In this document: positions 1 through 8,913 of the stretch, piece by piece
How positions within the stretch are numbered: the first letter of the stretch is position 1
How the letters are laid out: each line of letters begins with the position of its first letter
Assembly: GCF_032163395.1 (NCBI RefSeq)
Contig: NZ_CP119968.1
Location: 481,501 to 545,500 of the forward strand
Origin: Gloeocapsopsis dulcis
Lineage (GTDB): Bacteria; Cyanobacteriota; Cyanobacteriia; Cyanobacteriales; Chroococcidiopsidaceae
Direction of reading: 5' to 3'
DNA length: 64,000 nt
The notes under the pieces: model-generated
Told to the model about the DNA's origin: nothing
What the model saw: the letters and a program-made list of their open reading frames with translations, nothing else
Databases searched by the model: none
Made by a program: the position numbers and the translations under genes

Positions 1-1
1 T

Positions 2-304
2 CAACTTGGTGATGATGTCCTGTATGCTGGTAGCGGTGGTAATTTCCTCAGTGGTGGTTTAGGGAACGATCAGTTTTGGATTACGTTAAATCAACTACCA
101 GAAACAGCAAACACGATTACTGACTTTAATCTAGGTAATAACGTTATTGGAATTAGTGGAATTGCAGAACTCAATTCGTTTGACGATCTCACAATTGCGC
201 AAAGTGGTACTAATACGTTGATTAATGCTTTAGAACAAGATATCGCTGTTCTCACAGGTGTCCAAGCTAGTACACTCAGTAGTAACAGTTTCGTGTTTGC
301 ATAA
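2..304 (+). CDS. RTX/hemolysin-type calcium-binding protein, C-terminal end (5' end outside window)
   Basis: The open frame enters from the left edge and stops at TAA 302-304, giving about 100 residues. The first part holds glycine/aspartate-rich nonapeptide-like units (LGDDVLYAGSGG, GGLGNDQF), the calcium-binding beta-roll signature of RTX proteins. After it comes the usual C-terminal cap ending in hydrophobic residues (SNSFVFA), which in this family acts as the type I secretion signal region. The protein is therefore probably secreted or surface-bound, with folding driven by extracellular calcium. Its N-terminal domain, and hence its activity, lies outside the window. A second RTX-type protein occurs at 47.8-48.9 kb. 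Confidence 0.75.
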   Translation, partial: QLGDDVLYAGSGGNFLSGGLGNDQFWITLNQLPETANTITDFNLGNNVIGISGIAELNSFDDLTIAQSGTNTLINALEQDIAVLTGVQASTLSSNSFVFA

Positions 305-326
305 TCTCTAGGTTCTGATTAACTTT

Positions 327-351
327 AGGCGATCGCATCCCACGATCGCCT
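327..351. terminator. HIP1-containing hairpin between convergent genes
   Basis: A perfect 9-bp stem (AGGCGATCG / CGATCGCCT) with a 7-nt loop lies between the RTX gene end and the convergent small secreted-protein gene. Each arm carries most of a HIP1 octamer. There is no clear T-run, so terminator function is inferred from position and stem stability. Confidence 0.45.
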
Positions 352-398
352 ATTCGCACCACATAAATTCTCAATGGCTTGAAGATATCGCTTTAAGT

Positions 399-794
399 TC
401 AAAGACAAGATTCGGTTGTCCAGTCTTGAGAACCACGTCCTTGTTGACAGCGCTGTTGTCTACCAGCCCATACCATCCGCCATTGTGATTGATTCGTCAC
501 TGGCTCAAATTCTACGCGATAGCGCACATCCCGCACGGAATCATCAGGTAAATTATTTTGAGTAATTGTGACGACTTGCTGAGGATTGCTCTCATCAACA
601 GTTACAGTTTGTTGAAAATTGCCTTCTTGTGGTTCTTGTATTCCAAACGCAGCGATCGCAATTTCTCTAGGATTGCTTCCAGTTAAGTCTGCATTAATTT
701 GCTCTAAATCAATTGCACTATAATTATCTATTAAAGGCATCATCCCCAATGCCGCACTAACGGCAAATAAAGCAAGTTTACCTTTGCTCTTCAT
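399..794 (-). CDS. Small secreted hypothetical protein
   Basis: A protein of about 131 residues that I do not recognise. Residues 1-27 form a typical signal peptide: MKSKGK, then a hydrophobic stretch with small residues (LALFAVSAALG), so it is probably exported to the periplasm or beyond. The mature part is polar and Gln/Asn-rich, with two cysteines near the C terminus that could form a disulfide. The ATG at 794 is preferred because it begins a clean signal peptide; the frame extends four codons further upstream only through GTG and TTG. The gene is divergent from the catalase-family gene across about 350 bp. Confidence 0.5.
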   Translation of the reverse strand: MKSKGKLALFAVSAALGMMPLIDNYSAIDLEQINADLTGSNPREIAIAAFGIQEPQEGNFQQTVTVDESNPQQVVTITQNNLPDDSVRDVRYRVEFEPVTNQSQWRMVWAGRQQRCQQGRGSQDWTTESCL

Positions 795-1022
795 TCCTCT
801 CACCAAATAGATGACTACTAAATAATTGACGCTTGCTAGATAAAAATCCTTCCTAAAACTTCATAATGCTTAGAAATTAATTGGTAACTTAAGGATAATT
901 TGCAACAACCTTCTCTGTACCTTCAATCATTAAACTGAATAAAGACTCAACGGGTAGCGTTTTCTTTCTTACTACTCACGACTAATTTATTAAGTTTGAT
1001 TAAAATTTCAGATTTTTTATCT

Positions 1023-1061
1023 CTAGCTATTGATATACAAATGTAATTCGTTAATAGCTAG
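1023..1061. promoter_or_regulatory. 9-bp perfect inverted repeat upstream of catalase-family gene
   Basis: CTAGCTATT (1023-1031) and AATAGCTAG (1053-1061) are exact reverse complements separated by 21 bp. They sit in the AT-rich divergent region about 80-120 bp before the catalase-family start. The spacing fits either a dimeric-regulator operator or a weak hairpin. Nothing else recognisable was seen in 807-1143. Confidence 0.35.
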
Positions 1062-1143
1062 TAGATGAGCATAGCACTTAAAACAACTAAGACTGACAAA
1101 TACATTGTTCTCAATTCAAAGTAGTGTAAAGATAGGAAATAAT

Positions 1144-2196
1144 ATGCAATTTAAAAAAGAAAAACTTGAACTTGGTAAAGAGTATCCTATTGCAGGCGAA
1201 ATAGCAGGTATTAAAGAAATTGAACAAATTAGTATTGAGGCTCTTAAGCAAAGCTATCCAGATAATGTTAGACCTGTGTTACGCGATGCCCATCCTAAGC
1301 ATCATGGCTGTGTTAGAGCAGAATTTATTGTTCATGATGATATTCCAAACGAACTAAAGATTGGGATTTTCAAACAACCTTGCACTTTTACTGCTGGAAT
1401 TCGCTTTTCTAATAATAAAGTACAGGACGATACAAAAAAAGATGTTCGGGGGATGGCAATTAAGCTATTTGGCATAGAAGGAGAAAAGCTGTTAGAACGA
1501 CAAAAAGAGGAAAAAACTCAAGATTTATTATTAATCAATCATCCAGTTTTCTTTATTAAAAATGTTCAAGATTACGTTGAATTCTTTAGATCGAGACAAT
1601 TATCTCAAGGTAATCTACCATTAAAGTTCTTTTTTCTCAATCCCAATCCATTTAAATGGCACTTACAGGAATTTATCATTGGAATGGTAATGCTCAATAA
1701 GAAAGTGAGTAGTCCATTAGCAATTCAATACTGGAGTAGTACGCCTTACAAACTTGGCGATCGCGCCATCAAATTCACAGCCGTACCGAGTTCCAAGAAT
1801 CTCATATCATCAGTTGCTCAAACCCCAGACTATCTACGTCAAGCAATGATTGAGCATCTGAATAATCAAGATGCAAGCTTTGATTTCTTAATTCAGTTGC
1901 AAACAGATGCTAAGAAAATGCCCATTGAAGATCCAAGAGTTGAATGGAAATCACCGTTTCACAAAGTAGCAACAATACAAATCTCTCGCCAGCAATTTGA
2001 TTCTCCACAACAAATGGAATTCTGCGAACATTTATCTTTTACTCCTTGGCATTCTTTACCCGAACATCAACCTTTAGGCGGAGTCAATCGGGCACGTAAG
2101 CAAGTATATGAAGCACTCTCAGAATCACGACACAATTTAAATAATGTAGTTGTTAAAGAACCTACAAAGGAAGAATTTTTGGAATTATTTGGATAA
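1144..2196 (+). CDS. Catalase-family haem protein (small, catalase-related)
   Basis: About 350 residues resembling the catalase superfamily core. The N-terminal RDAHPKHHGCVRAEF segment matches the conserved R..H.K.HG...A.F region with the distal haem histidine. It is followed by GIRFSN...DVRGMAIKLFG, the usual catalase block, and later by QYWSSTPYKLGDRAIKF. It is shorter than a canonical catalase (about 480 residues or more), as is typical of the catalase-like group found in cyanobacteria, which may act as hydroperoxide-using enzymes rather than true catalases. The frame opens at 1105, but ATG 1144 is preferred because an AGG-rich ribosome-binding site sits just before it and the family homology begins there. 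The gene is monocistronic. Confidence 0.8.
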   Translation: MQFKKEKLELGKEYPIAGEIAGIKEIEQISIEALKQSYPDNVRPVLRDAHPKHHGCVRAEFIVHDDIPNELKIGIFKQPCTFTAGIRFSNNKVQDDTKKDVRGMAIKLFGIEGEKLLERQKEEKTQDLLLINHPVFFIKNVQDYVEFFRSRQLSQGNLPLKFFFLNPNPFKWHLQEFIIGMVMLNKKVSSPLAIQYWSSTPYKLGDRAIKFTAVPSSKNLISSVAQTPDYLRQAMIEHLNNQDASFDFLIQLQTDAKKMPIEDPRVEWKSPFHKVATIQISRQQFDSPQQMEFCEHLSFTPWHSLPEHQPLGGVNRARKQVYEALSESRHNLNNVVVKEPTKEEFLELFG

Positions 2197-2226
2197 TAAT
2201 TTACTATTAATTATTTTAGCAAAGTT

Positions 2227-3078
2227 CTACTCAAAAACCACTGTACGATTTCCATAAACTAAAACACGATTTTCTAGATGCAATCGTACTGCTCTTGCTA
2301 AAACTAAGCGCTCTAAATCTTTTCCTTCGCGAATAAAAACTGCTACATCATCGCGGTGACTGACTCGCGCCACATCTTGCTCAATAATAGGTCCTGCGTC
2401 AAGTTCAGGTGTTACATAATGAGCCGTAGCTCCAATAATTTTAACTCCCCGTTCATAAGCTTGATGATAGGGACTTGCGCCGATAAAAGCAGGTAAAAAT
2501 GAATGATGAATATTAATAATTTTAGGAAAATTAGTAATAAATTCTGTACTAACAATTTGCATGTATTTTGCTAGTACGACTAAATCTATTTTGTAATGCT
2601 GTAATAGTTCGAGTTGTTGTGCTTCTTGGGTTGATTTATTTTCTTTTGTCATCGGGAGATGATGAAAATCAATGCCGAATTGCTCTGCAACCACTCTTAA
2701 ATCAGGATGATTGCTAATAATTAGTGAGATTTCAGCATTAAATTCTTTGGCTTTTTGTCGCCAGATTAAGTCGAATAAACAATGATCTTGCTTGCTTACC
2801 CAAATTGCAAGACGCGGGACGGTATTAGAAAAGTGTAATTGCCAATTTGCTTGTAAGGGTTGGGCGATCGCACGAAATGCTGGTGTAATGAACTCCCGTG
2901 GCAAATTAAATCCATCAAGCTGCCATTCTATGCGCGTTAAAAACAAGCCAGCAGTAAAGTCTGTATGCTGATCTGCATGAATGATATTACCGCCATTGGC
3001 GTAGATGAAGTTAGCGATTTTAGCGACTAAGCCGCTTTGATTAGAACAGGAAATCAGTAAAGTTGCAGTAGGGCTCAT
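2227..3078 (-). CDS. purU: Formyltetrahydrofolate deformylase
   Basis: 283 residues, the usual PurU length. The N-terminal ~75 residues form an ACT-type regulatory domain (TLLISCSNQSGLVAKIANF). Residues ~90-283 are the formyl-transferase fold with the catalytic Asn/His/Asp set visible in NIHHSFLPAFIGA and ELDAGPIIEQD. The enzyme hydrolyses 10-formyl-tetrahydrofolate to formate and tetrahydrofolate, balancing one-carbon pools and supplying formate. The start overlaps the stop of the upstream DUF4340 gene by 4 bp (ATGA), so the two are probably co-transcribed and coupled. Convergent with the catalase-family gene. Confidence 0.93.
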   Translation of the reverse strand: MSPTATLLISCSNQSGLVAKIANFIYANGGNIIHADQHTDFTAGLFLTRIEWQLDGFNLPREFITPAFRAIAQPLQANWQLHFSNTVPRLAIWVSKQDHCLFDLIWRQKAKEFNAEISLIISNHPDLRVVAEQFGIDFHHLPMTKENKSTQEAQQLELLQHYKIDLVVLAKYMQIVSTEFITNFPKIINIHHSFLPAFIGASPYHQAYERGVKIIGATAHYVTPELDAGPIIEQDVARVSHRDDVAVFIREGKDLERLVLARAVRLHLENRVLVYGNRTVVFE

Positions 3079-3707
3079 GGGGAAGGAGACGGGTTAACTG
3101 GAGTAGGTGTTTGAGGTGTGGGGTTATTAGCATTTGGTGTATCGTTTTCAATTTTCCACTCGGCTAAATCGCGATTTACACCATTTTGAAAATCTGAAGA
3201 TACCAAGAGTAAATCTACATCGCCGTTAGGGCTAGTTCCTGGATCAACTTGAGCATATAGGAAGTTGCCACTAAAATCAGAATTGCCTAAATTTAACTGA
3301 TGCGTTTGCTGGTTATTCAGCGTGAGTGTAACAGTTGCTTGCGGTTTAGCTAAACCATAGTCTGCAAGTTGATTTGCTGCAACTTGAATTGTGCGATCGC
3401 TTCTTCCTTGTACGAGTAAGTCAAGTAGATAAGAGATCGACGCATTACTTGCTGAAGTCTTTTCAGGAGACGTCATTATCCATCGTCCATTCTGTTCGCG
3501 TTCAAAGTTCAATGTTTGTCCTCGAGTTTGAATACTTAATCCTTGTACTTGTTCTTGAGTAAACGTGAAAATTTGCTGTTCTCTTACTTCCGCTTCCTGC
3601 CGCTGAGTAGCACCTCGGATTTCGTAGAAATAAACGAAGCCTCCTAAACCTAGTGCTAAAAGCAGCAATATTAAAGTGGTACGCTGTAACTTCATGCTGA
3701 ATTTCAC
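3075..3707 (-). CDS. DUF4340 domain protein (ABC-export accessory)
   Basis: 210 residues. A single N-terminal membrane anchor (TLILLLLALGLGGFVYFYEI, ~10-29) is followed by a periplasmic or lumenal domain of the DUF4340 type and a proline-rich tail (NNPTPQTPTPVNPSPSP). In cyanobacteria DUF4340 genes usually follow a GldG-like gene, and here the GldG-like gene ends about 0.8 kb upstream on the same strand, separated by an SBBP remnant of opposite orientation. The role is inferred to be assisting that uncharacterised ABC exporter. The first start (GTG 3707) has AGGAG just upstream; ATG 3695 is an alternative. Overlaps purU by 4 bp. Confidence 0.7.
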   Translation of the reverse strand: MKFSMKLQRTTLILLLLALGLGGFVYFYEIRGATQRQEAEVREQQIFTFTQEQVQGLSIQTRGQTLNFEREQNGRWIMTSPEKTSASNASISYLLDLLVQGRSDRTIQVAANQLADYGLAKPQATVTLTLNNQQTHQLNLGNSDFSGNFLYAQVDPGTSPNGDVDLLLVSSDFQNGVNRDLAEWKIENDTPNANNPTPQTPTPVNPSPSP

Positions 3708-3953
3708 TTCTCCTGCTTTATATAGTTATACCCATGTGAGTGTTGGTTTCTATCATGGGATATAGAAGAAAATTGTCTGTATGTTAAGTATCAGTAGAAA
3801 ATAATTGTCGTTAGAGTATATTACAAATTACTCACATTGTTTGTGAAGGTTAATAGGGGAAAAACTACTCTGAACTGAAGCTGTTTTCTAAAGTTTCTTG
3901 TATTAAGAAAAGTGTTTTTAACGCATGTGGTTAAGTTTTTGTGGCAATCCATA

Positions 3954-4411
3954 ATGAAACCTAGCTCTAGTAAGGTCAAGACTTGCTTACTCTATCTTTT
4001 ATTGTTCAGCTGTTCTGGACTTCTTTTAGGATGTAGTACTCCCACAACGGCTCAATCTGGTTTCTTGGTTGTCCGCTACAATGGTCGGGAAAATGGTGTT
4101 GATACTCCGATAGACCAACCAACAATCCTTATGCGACTAGGTTCGATATAGCCCGTGATATGGCACTAGATAAATTTGGCAATGTTTACGTAACTGGAAC
4201 CTCTTTTGGAGCTAGCACGAATCGAGACTATGCAACAGTTAAGTACGACACCAATGGTAAACAGCTTTGGGTGCGGCGCTACAATGGTCCAGTTAATGGA
4301 GATGACGATCGAGTCAATTTAGCCATTCGTTTCGGTAACGTTTACGTAACTGGAAGCTCGGTTGGCTCTGGAACAAAAGAAGACTACGCGACAATTAAGT
4401 ATAGTCGTTAA
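3954..4411 (+). pseudogene. SBBP (seven-bladed propeller) repeat lipoprotein, frameshifted
   Basis: The first frame (from ATG 3954) encodes a lipoprotein signal with lipobox LLLGC, then the typical SBBP start VVRYNGRENGVDTP, and stops at 4151. Homology continues in another frame from about 4118 (NNPYATRFDIARDMALD), then FGNVYVTGTS, DYATVKYDTNGKQLWVRRYNG and a second GNVYVTGSS unit. A single frameshift near 4110-4120 therefore separates the two halves. SBBP repeats form extracytoplasmic beta-propellers. Only about two repeats remain, far fewer than needed for a full propeller. It lies on the plus strand between two genes of a minus-strand ABC-export set, consistent with a late, decaying insertion. 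A sequencing error cannot be excluded. Confidence 0.7.
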
Positions 4412-4481
4412 TGGCATTGGTTATTAGAGTGGAATTTCAGACGAATTAAAATTCATCAGAAAAACCACTTTCTTGTTTTAA

Positions 4482-6020
4482 TTAGCGCCGTCGCCACCAC
4501 AAAAATACTGCTGAGGCGAAGCCAATTAAGGGAATCAAAAGCAGTGCAGTTAAACCTAAAACGTTGGCTTGCTGTGCTGCTAAATTAATTCGGCGGTTTC
4601 TTGGTTCTCTAGGACGAATTGAAAGTGTTTCTTCGTCTTGCTTACTTAACCAACCAACAGAGTTGAGAAACACATCGCCATTAAGTTGCTGTTCAAATAA
4701 TCCATCTACCGCAAAATTAGAATCACCAAACACAACAAGTCTTGCTTCTTGAGATTCTTGATTGTTGACTTGACGGCTGAGTGCAGCACCTATTGTGAGT
4801 GGACCTTGAACGTCGGTTTCTGGATTAAACTGCAATTGTTCGCCTTGCAAGTTACTTTCTGCCCAAGTTTGGGGATTAGTGATTAATAAAGGCGTGGCTT
4901 GCACTCCAGCAACTTCACTCAGTTCTATTGATCGCGCTTCACTATAAAAGGAAATCCCATTATTAAAATCTTGCGTAATCGGATGCTCACCGTAAGTATC
5001 TACCACAGGAACTGCTGGACCAAAACCGATACTTGCGCCTGCTGGATCAATGACAATGCGATTATCCAGTGCGACACCCCAAGATTTCAATAAACTATCT
5101 AGCCCTGGATTGGTATTGGGGTCAATCATCAAAAGCAAACTACCACCAGAATTGAGATAATCGGTTAAAGCCTTGACTTCTGGGGGAAATAATGCTTGTT
5201 TCGGACTTGCTACCACAATCATTGTGGCGTCTTGAGGAATCTTCGACTGTTGAATGAGGTTGAGTGGTTCAGTTGTGTAGTTGCGTTCTCCTAAGGCAGT
5301 CAGCGCTTGGGAGAGTCCGCCTTGTTCAGCCGTGACAGGAAGTTCGCCGTGTCCTTGGAGAAAGTAAACTTTCGCAGTGCGATCGCTAATTACTTGCTGA
5401 ATGCTATTTGTTAAGCGAACTTCCGACAGTCGTTGTTCATTGTTGACGACTTGCACTAACCGCCGCTGTTGCCCTGCTTCAAGATAAACTTCACCAAACT
5501 GTTTTACTCCAAACTTTTCGGCTAATCCGCGTTGGACTTGCGGATCGACATACTCAAAGCTAAATTGGGGATTTTGCCGACGATAATTTTCTAGTAGTTC
5601 GCGATCTTGCTGATCTTGATTGCGATCAAAAATCCACACATTTACAGGTTGCGACAAATTCCGCACGAGTTGCTGTGATTGGGGTGCTAAGGTAAATAAC
5701 TGGGCTTCAGTAAAATCTCGCCGCACCGGATAGCGCACCGCTAAGAAGTTGATTAACCCTAAAAGTGCCAGTACAGAAAGTGTGGCAATGAGTGCATTGG
5801 TACCAGCTTGAGTTGAACGGCGACTCCACCAGCGATTTTGATTAGCACTAAATATGAGCCATAATCCAGTGACGACGACACCAGCAATAATTAACCCTAG
5901 AGGTACTGGTTCCCAATTATTAGATACCAATCCAGCAGTTAAGCCGGCAACAAAAAGGATTGGACCAAGCCAAAACAGATACTTCCAATACTTGTGATTT
6001 CTTCTCGCAATAGACTTCAT
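4482..6020 (-). CDS. GldG-like ABC-transport auxiliary protein
   Basis: About 512 residues. Two N-terminal membrane helices (residues ~15-65), a third at ~80-100, a large extracytoplasmic domain of the ABC-type uncharacterised (GldG/IflA-like) kind, and a C-terminal helix ending in WWRRR. The domain contains the family features KVYFLQGHGELP and GGSLLLMIDPNTNPG. In Bacteroidetes GldG works with GldA and GldF in gliding; in cyanobacteria the set is common and the substrate unknown. ATG at 6020 is chosen over the TTG two codons upstream. It follows the permease gene with a 33-bp gap, so one operon GldA-GldF-GldG is likely. Confidence 0.82.
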   Translation of the reverse strand: MKSIARRNHKYWKYLFWLGPILFVAGLTAGLVSNNWEPVPLGLIIAGVVVTGLWLIFSANQNRWWSRRSTQAGTNALIATLSVLALLGLINFLAVRYPVRRDFTEAQLFTLAPQSQQLVRNLSQPVNVWIFDRNQDQQDRELLENYRRQNPQFSFEYVDPQVQRGLAEKFGVKQFGEVYLEAGQQRRLVQVVNNEQRLSEVRLTNSIQQVISDRTAKVYFLQGHGELPVTAEQGGLSQALTALGERNYTTEPLNLIQQSKIPQDATMIVVASPKQALFPPEVKALTDYLNSGGSLLLMIDPNTNPGLDSLLKSWGVALDNRIVIDPAGASIGFGPAVPVVDTYGEHPITQDFNNGISFYSEARSIELSEVAGVQATPLLITNPQTWAESNLQGEQLQFNPETDVQGPLTIGAALSRQVNNQESQEARLVVFGDSNFAVDGLFEQQLNGDVFLNSVGWLSKQDEETLSIRPREPRNRRINLAAQQANVLGLTALLLIPLIGFASAVFLWWRRR

Positions 6021-6053
6021 ATGCAACTAGGAGTTAGAAACTACGGGATCGCC

Positions 6054-6866
6054 TTAAGAACGCTGGAAGCGCAATGCATCGATTGATTGGGCTGTTAAGA
6101 AAATCCCTAAAAAAATGTAACTGGCAAATACAACAATACTACCTGTGTCGAAAATGCCTTGGACTAAATTATTAAAATGTCTGAGTAACGAAAGATGACC
6201 TAATGCTTCTCCCATTGAACCACTAAATGCCCGTGCAACAGTATCAATTACCCAAAGAAATAGAATTAAAGCAAACGTGAGTACTGCTGCTAGTAATGTA
6301 CTGTCTGTCAGCGAAGAAATAAACATTCCTAAAGACAACACACTTGCTGCTAGAAGAATTAAGCCCAGGTGTCCTAACAGTGGAACTGCGGGCGGAACCG
6401 GAGGATTTGCGGCACTAAGAGCGATCACTTGATACGCTAATAACGGCAGAATCATGGCAATAAAAAACGTCAGCACTCCTAATAACTTACCGACAGCAAC
6501 AGCCCAATTTGTCACTGGTGACGTCGCGAGTAACTCTAAAGTGCCGCGTTTGCGTTCTTCAGCATACAAACCCATCGAGAGAATGGGTAGTACAAATAAC
6601 GCCAGCGAACTCATAATACCTAAAAAAGCGCGTAAAAACTCGTAGGCAACATCAATCGGTGGTGCTGGGACTCCAATTTGTTGTGCTTGTAAATCGGCTT
6701 GGGCAGCTAAGGAAATATATCCCTGGGGACCTAATAAAATAATCACAAAGAAGAAGCCCGATAATAGCCAGAAAATTCCTGCAATTGCGTATGCTAGGGG
6801 CGATGCAAAGTAACTTTGTAACTCTTTACGATAAATCGCAACAATATTAGTCCAAATTAGTCTCAT
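6054..6866 (-). CDS. ABC-2 type permease (GldF-like)
   Basis: 270 residues with about six predicted membrane helices; starts MRLIWTNIVAIYRKELQSYF, the typical ABC-2 permease N terminus in which a cytoplasmic amphipathic segment precedes helix 1. The conserved EERKRGTLELLATSPV stretch after helix 2 is diagnostic of the family. It is the membrane channel partner of the ATPase encoded just upstream; ATPase stop and permease start overlap as TAATG. Exported substrate unknown. Confidence 0.85.
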   Translation of the reverse strand: MRLIWTNIVAIYRKELQSYFASPLAYAIAGIFWLLSGFFFVIILLGPQGYISLAAQADLQAQQIGVPAPPIDVAYEFLRAFLGIMSSLALFVLPILSMGLYAEERKRGTLELLATSPVTNWAVAVGKLLGVLTFFIAMILPLLAYQVIALSAANPPVPPAVPLLGHLGLILLAASVLSLGMFISSLTDSTLLAAVLTFALILFLWVIDTVARAFSGSMGEALGHLSLLRHFNNLVQGIFDTGSIVVFASYIFLGIFLTAQSIDALRFQRS

Positions 6867-7888
6867 TACGTTACCTCTTCTTTCTGCTTTTCCGTTGCGG
6901 TTGCGTTCACGAAGTGTGCGCTTTGCGCATTCGCGTTGTCTTCTAATTTCTCTTGAGTCGTCAGACGTAAAAAGACATCTTCTAAACTTGCCCGCGTGCG
7001 ACGCATTTCACACACACCGATTCCCATACTCACTAAAGCTGCGATAATCTCTTTTCCTGGTTCAATTCCAGGTTCAGAGACGACGCGCAAAACCGTACGC
7101 TCTGCAGGAATTTCAGTTGTTGTCACTGGTTCTACTCCCCGTACTCCTGGCAAAAGTTGTATTTGCTGTTGTGCAGCAGTTGCATTACCCTCAATTTCTA
7201 ACTCATAGCCAGAACCACCAGCTAAACTTGCTTCAAGATTATCCGGCGTATTTGTCGCCACAACTTTTCCCTGATTAATAATTGTGACGCGGTTACACGT
7301 CATACGCACTTCAGGCAAAATATGCGTAGATAGGATAATTGTGTGAGTCCCTGCTAAGCTTTTAATCAGATTACGGACATCGATAATCTGTCGCGGATCG
7401 AGTCCGACGGTTGGTTCATCGAGAATAATTGCGGGAGGATCGTGAACGATCGCTTGGGCAATTCCCACACGTTGACGAAAACCTTTAGAAAGTTTGCGAA
7501 TCAACACCCGACGTTTTTCTAGCAAATTACAGCGCTTGAGTGCAGCGTTTACTTTTGCTGGGCGATCGCCTGCGGGGACACCTTTAAGGCGCGTGACAAA
7601 GTATAAAAATGCCTCAACAGTCATTTCAGGATACAATGGCGGCGTTTCTGGCAAATACCCAATTCGCTGTCGTACTGCTAAGGAATTTTCGTGGACATCG
7701 TACCCTGCAATTTTTGCGGTTCCACTTGTTGCTGGGAGATATCCAGTCAAAATCCGCATTGTCGTGGTTTTACCCGCGCCGTTTGGTCCTAAAAAACCAA
7801 CAATCTCACCTGGTTCGACACTAAAGGTGACATCTTGGATTGCTGGGGTAGATCCATAAATTTTACTTAAATGCTCAACTGAAATCAT
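6866..7888 (-). CDS. ABC transporter ATP-binding protein (GldA-like)
   Basis: 340 residues. Walker A GPNGAGKT at residues 34-41, ABC signature LSKGFRQR near residue 133, Walker B AIILDEP and the switch histidine in LSTHILPE are all present, so it should hydrolyse ATP. The C-terminal ~110 residues form the extra domain typical of GldA/CcmA-like ATPases that serve ABC-2 permeases, ending in RRTRASLEDVFLRLT and a charged tail. First gene of the ABC set; the divergent methyltransferase starts about 90 bp away, so this short region must carry both promoters. Confidence 0.9.
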   Translation of the reverse strand: MISVEHLSKIYGSTPAIQDVTFSVEPGEIVGFLGPNGAGKTTTMRILTGYLPATSGTAKIAGYDVHENSLAVRQRIGYLPETPPLYPEMTVEAFLYFVTRLKGVPAGDRPAKVNAALKRCNLLEKRRVLIRKLSKGFRQRVGIAQAIVHDPPAIILDEPTVGLDPRQIIDVRNLIKSLAGTHTIILSTHILPEVRMTCNRVTIINQGKVVATNTPDNLEASLAGGSGYELEIEGNATAAQQQIQLLPGVRGVEPVTTTEIPAERTVLRVVSEPGIEPGKEIIAALVSMGIGVCEMRRTRASLEDVFLRLTTQEKLEDNANAQSAHFVNATATEKQKEEVT

Positions 7889-7979
7889 CGTTTTGCAGCG
7901 GATTTAGTTTGAGACTCTATATTAAACCACCATGTGTTTTAGCATAAAAAGGGGTGAGGGGCGAGGAGCGAGTGTATTA

Positions 7980-8573
7980 GTGGAAACATATCAATCTGAA
8001 TATTGGGAACAGCGATATCAAGAAGGAACGACGCGTTGGGATTTGGGACAAGCTGCACCAGCGTTTGTTAGTTTGTTACAGTCACATTCTTTACAGCCAG
8101 GCAAGGCAGCGGTTTTAGGTAGTGGTCGTGGCTATGATGCGATCGCATTTGCGAAATATGGCTTTGATGTCATTGGTTTTGATTTTGCACCAGCTGCGAT
8201 CGCTGAAGCTACTGCAATTGCCCAAGCTAGTGACAGTTCAGCTAAATTTTTACAACGTGATATTTTCGACTTACCCGCTGAATTTTCTCAGTATTTTCAC
8301 TATGTTATTGAACATACTTGTTTTTGTGCGATTAACCCACAACAGCGGCAGGATTATGTGAAAGTGGTACGAGAAATCTTGCAACCACGCGGCGAATTGA
8401 TTGCAATCTTTTTTACGCATTCTCGCCCTGGGGGTCCACCTTTTGGCGTTAGTCCAGAGGAAATTAAGCAATACTTTGCCACAGATTTTGAAATTCTTAA
8501 TCTACAGCCAATCACTAATTCTGTACCAGCACGTCAAGGCGAAGAACACTTTGGACACTTTCGCTTGATATAA
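7980..8573 (+). CDS. SAM-dependent methyltransferase, TPMT-like
   Basis: About 197 residues from GTG 7980. The start YWEQRYQEGTTRWDLGQAAPAF is characteristic of the thiopurine S-methyltransferase-like group, followed by motif I (AVLGSGRGYDAIAFA), FDVIGFDFAPAAI and the DYVIEHTCFCAI block. Homologues methylate small thiol, selenium or tellurium compounds or halides; the substrate here is unknown. The frame opens at ATG 7932, but the first 16 residues lie inside a G/A-rich interspersed repeat (7951-7972) and match nothing. GTG 7980 gives the normal family length. Confidence 0.8.
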   Translation: METYQSEYWEQRYQEGTTRWDLGQAAPAFVSLLQSHSLQPGKAAVLGSGRGYDAIAFAKYGFDVIGFDFAPAAIAEATAIAQASDSSAKFLQRDIFDLPAEFSQYFHYVIEHTCFCAINPQQRQDYVKVVREILQPRGELIAIFFTHSRPGGPPFGVSPEEIKQYFATDFEILNLQPITNSVPARQGEEHFGHFRLI

Positions 8574-8614
8574 AAATACACAACCAACAAACGCAATCTA
8601 AATTTGCGCTTAGT

Positions 8615-8641
8615 AGTATGTACAGGTGTGCATACTATAAT
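8615..8641 (+). promoter_or_regulatory. brnTA promoter/operator: near-perfect 22-bp palindrome abutting TATAAT
   Basis: AGTATG (8615-8620) mirrors CATACT (8631-8636), and the inner ACA/TGT also pair, leaving only a T/G mismatch and the GG centre. The palindrome runs into a consensus -10 box TATAAT (8636-8641). BrnTA systems are autorepressed by BrnA, and this is where an operator should be; the assignment to BrnA is inference. Confidence 0.55.
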
Positions 8642-8645
8642 TGAG

Positions 8646-8911
8646 ATGGTTTATCAATGGAATAGAGACAAGGCAGCAGCCAATCTTCGCAAGCATGATA
8701 TTGACTTCGCTGATGCAGTATCCATTTTCTCTGATGATCTGGCAATTACTATTCCAGACGAACGGTTTGACGAAGAACGGTTTGTCACCATCGGTGTTAA
8801 TGCATTTGGCAGAGTTTTGGTAGTTGTCTATATGTTGCGGGACGATGAGATCGGCTGATTTCTGCCCGCAAAGCAACTCGGCACGAACGACAGCAATACG
8901 AGGAGGCATAG
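8646..8911 (+). pseudogene. brnT: BrnT-family RNase toxin, frameshifted near the C terminus
   Basis: From ATG 8646 the protein reads MVYQWNRDKAAANLRKHDI and then the BrnT core through VVVYMLRDDEI, and stops prematurely at 8858. One base is missing after GAGATC (about 8853). In the restored frame the sequence continues LISARKATRHERQQYEEA and stops at 8909-8911, exactly the expected BrnT C terminus. The ISARKATRHER segment carries conserved catalytic residues of this RelE-like ribonuclease, so the encoded truncated protein should be inactive. A base-calling error is the alternative. Two bases separate the restored stop from the brnA start, the normal toxin-first arrangement. Confidence 0.78.
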
Positions 8912-8913
8912 TT

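Noticed and set aside
1105-1143. Upstream ATG of the catalase-family frame
   Set aside because: The 13 extra residues match nothing and lack a good ribosome-binding site; ATG 1144 has one.
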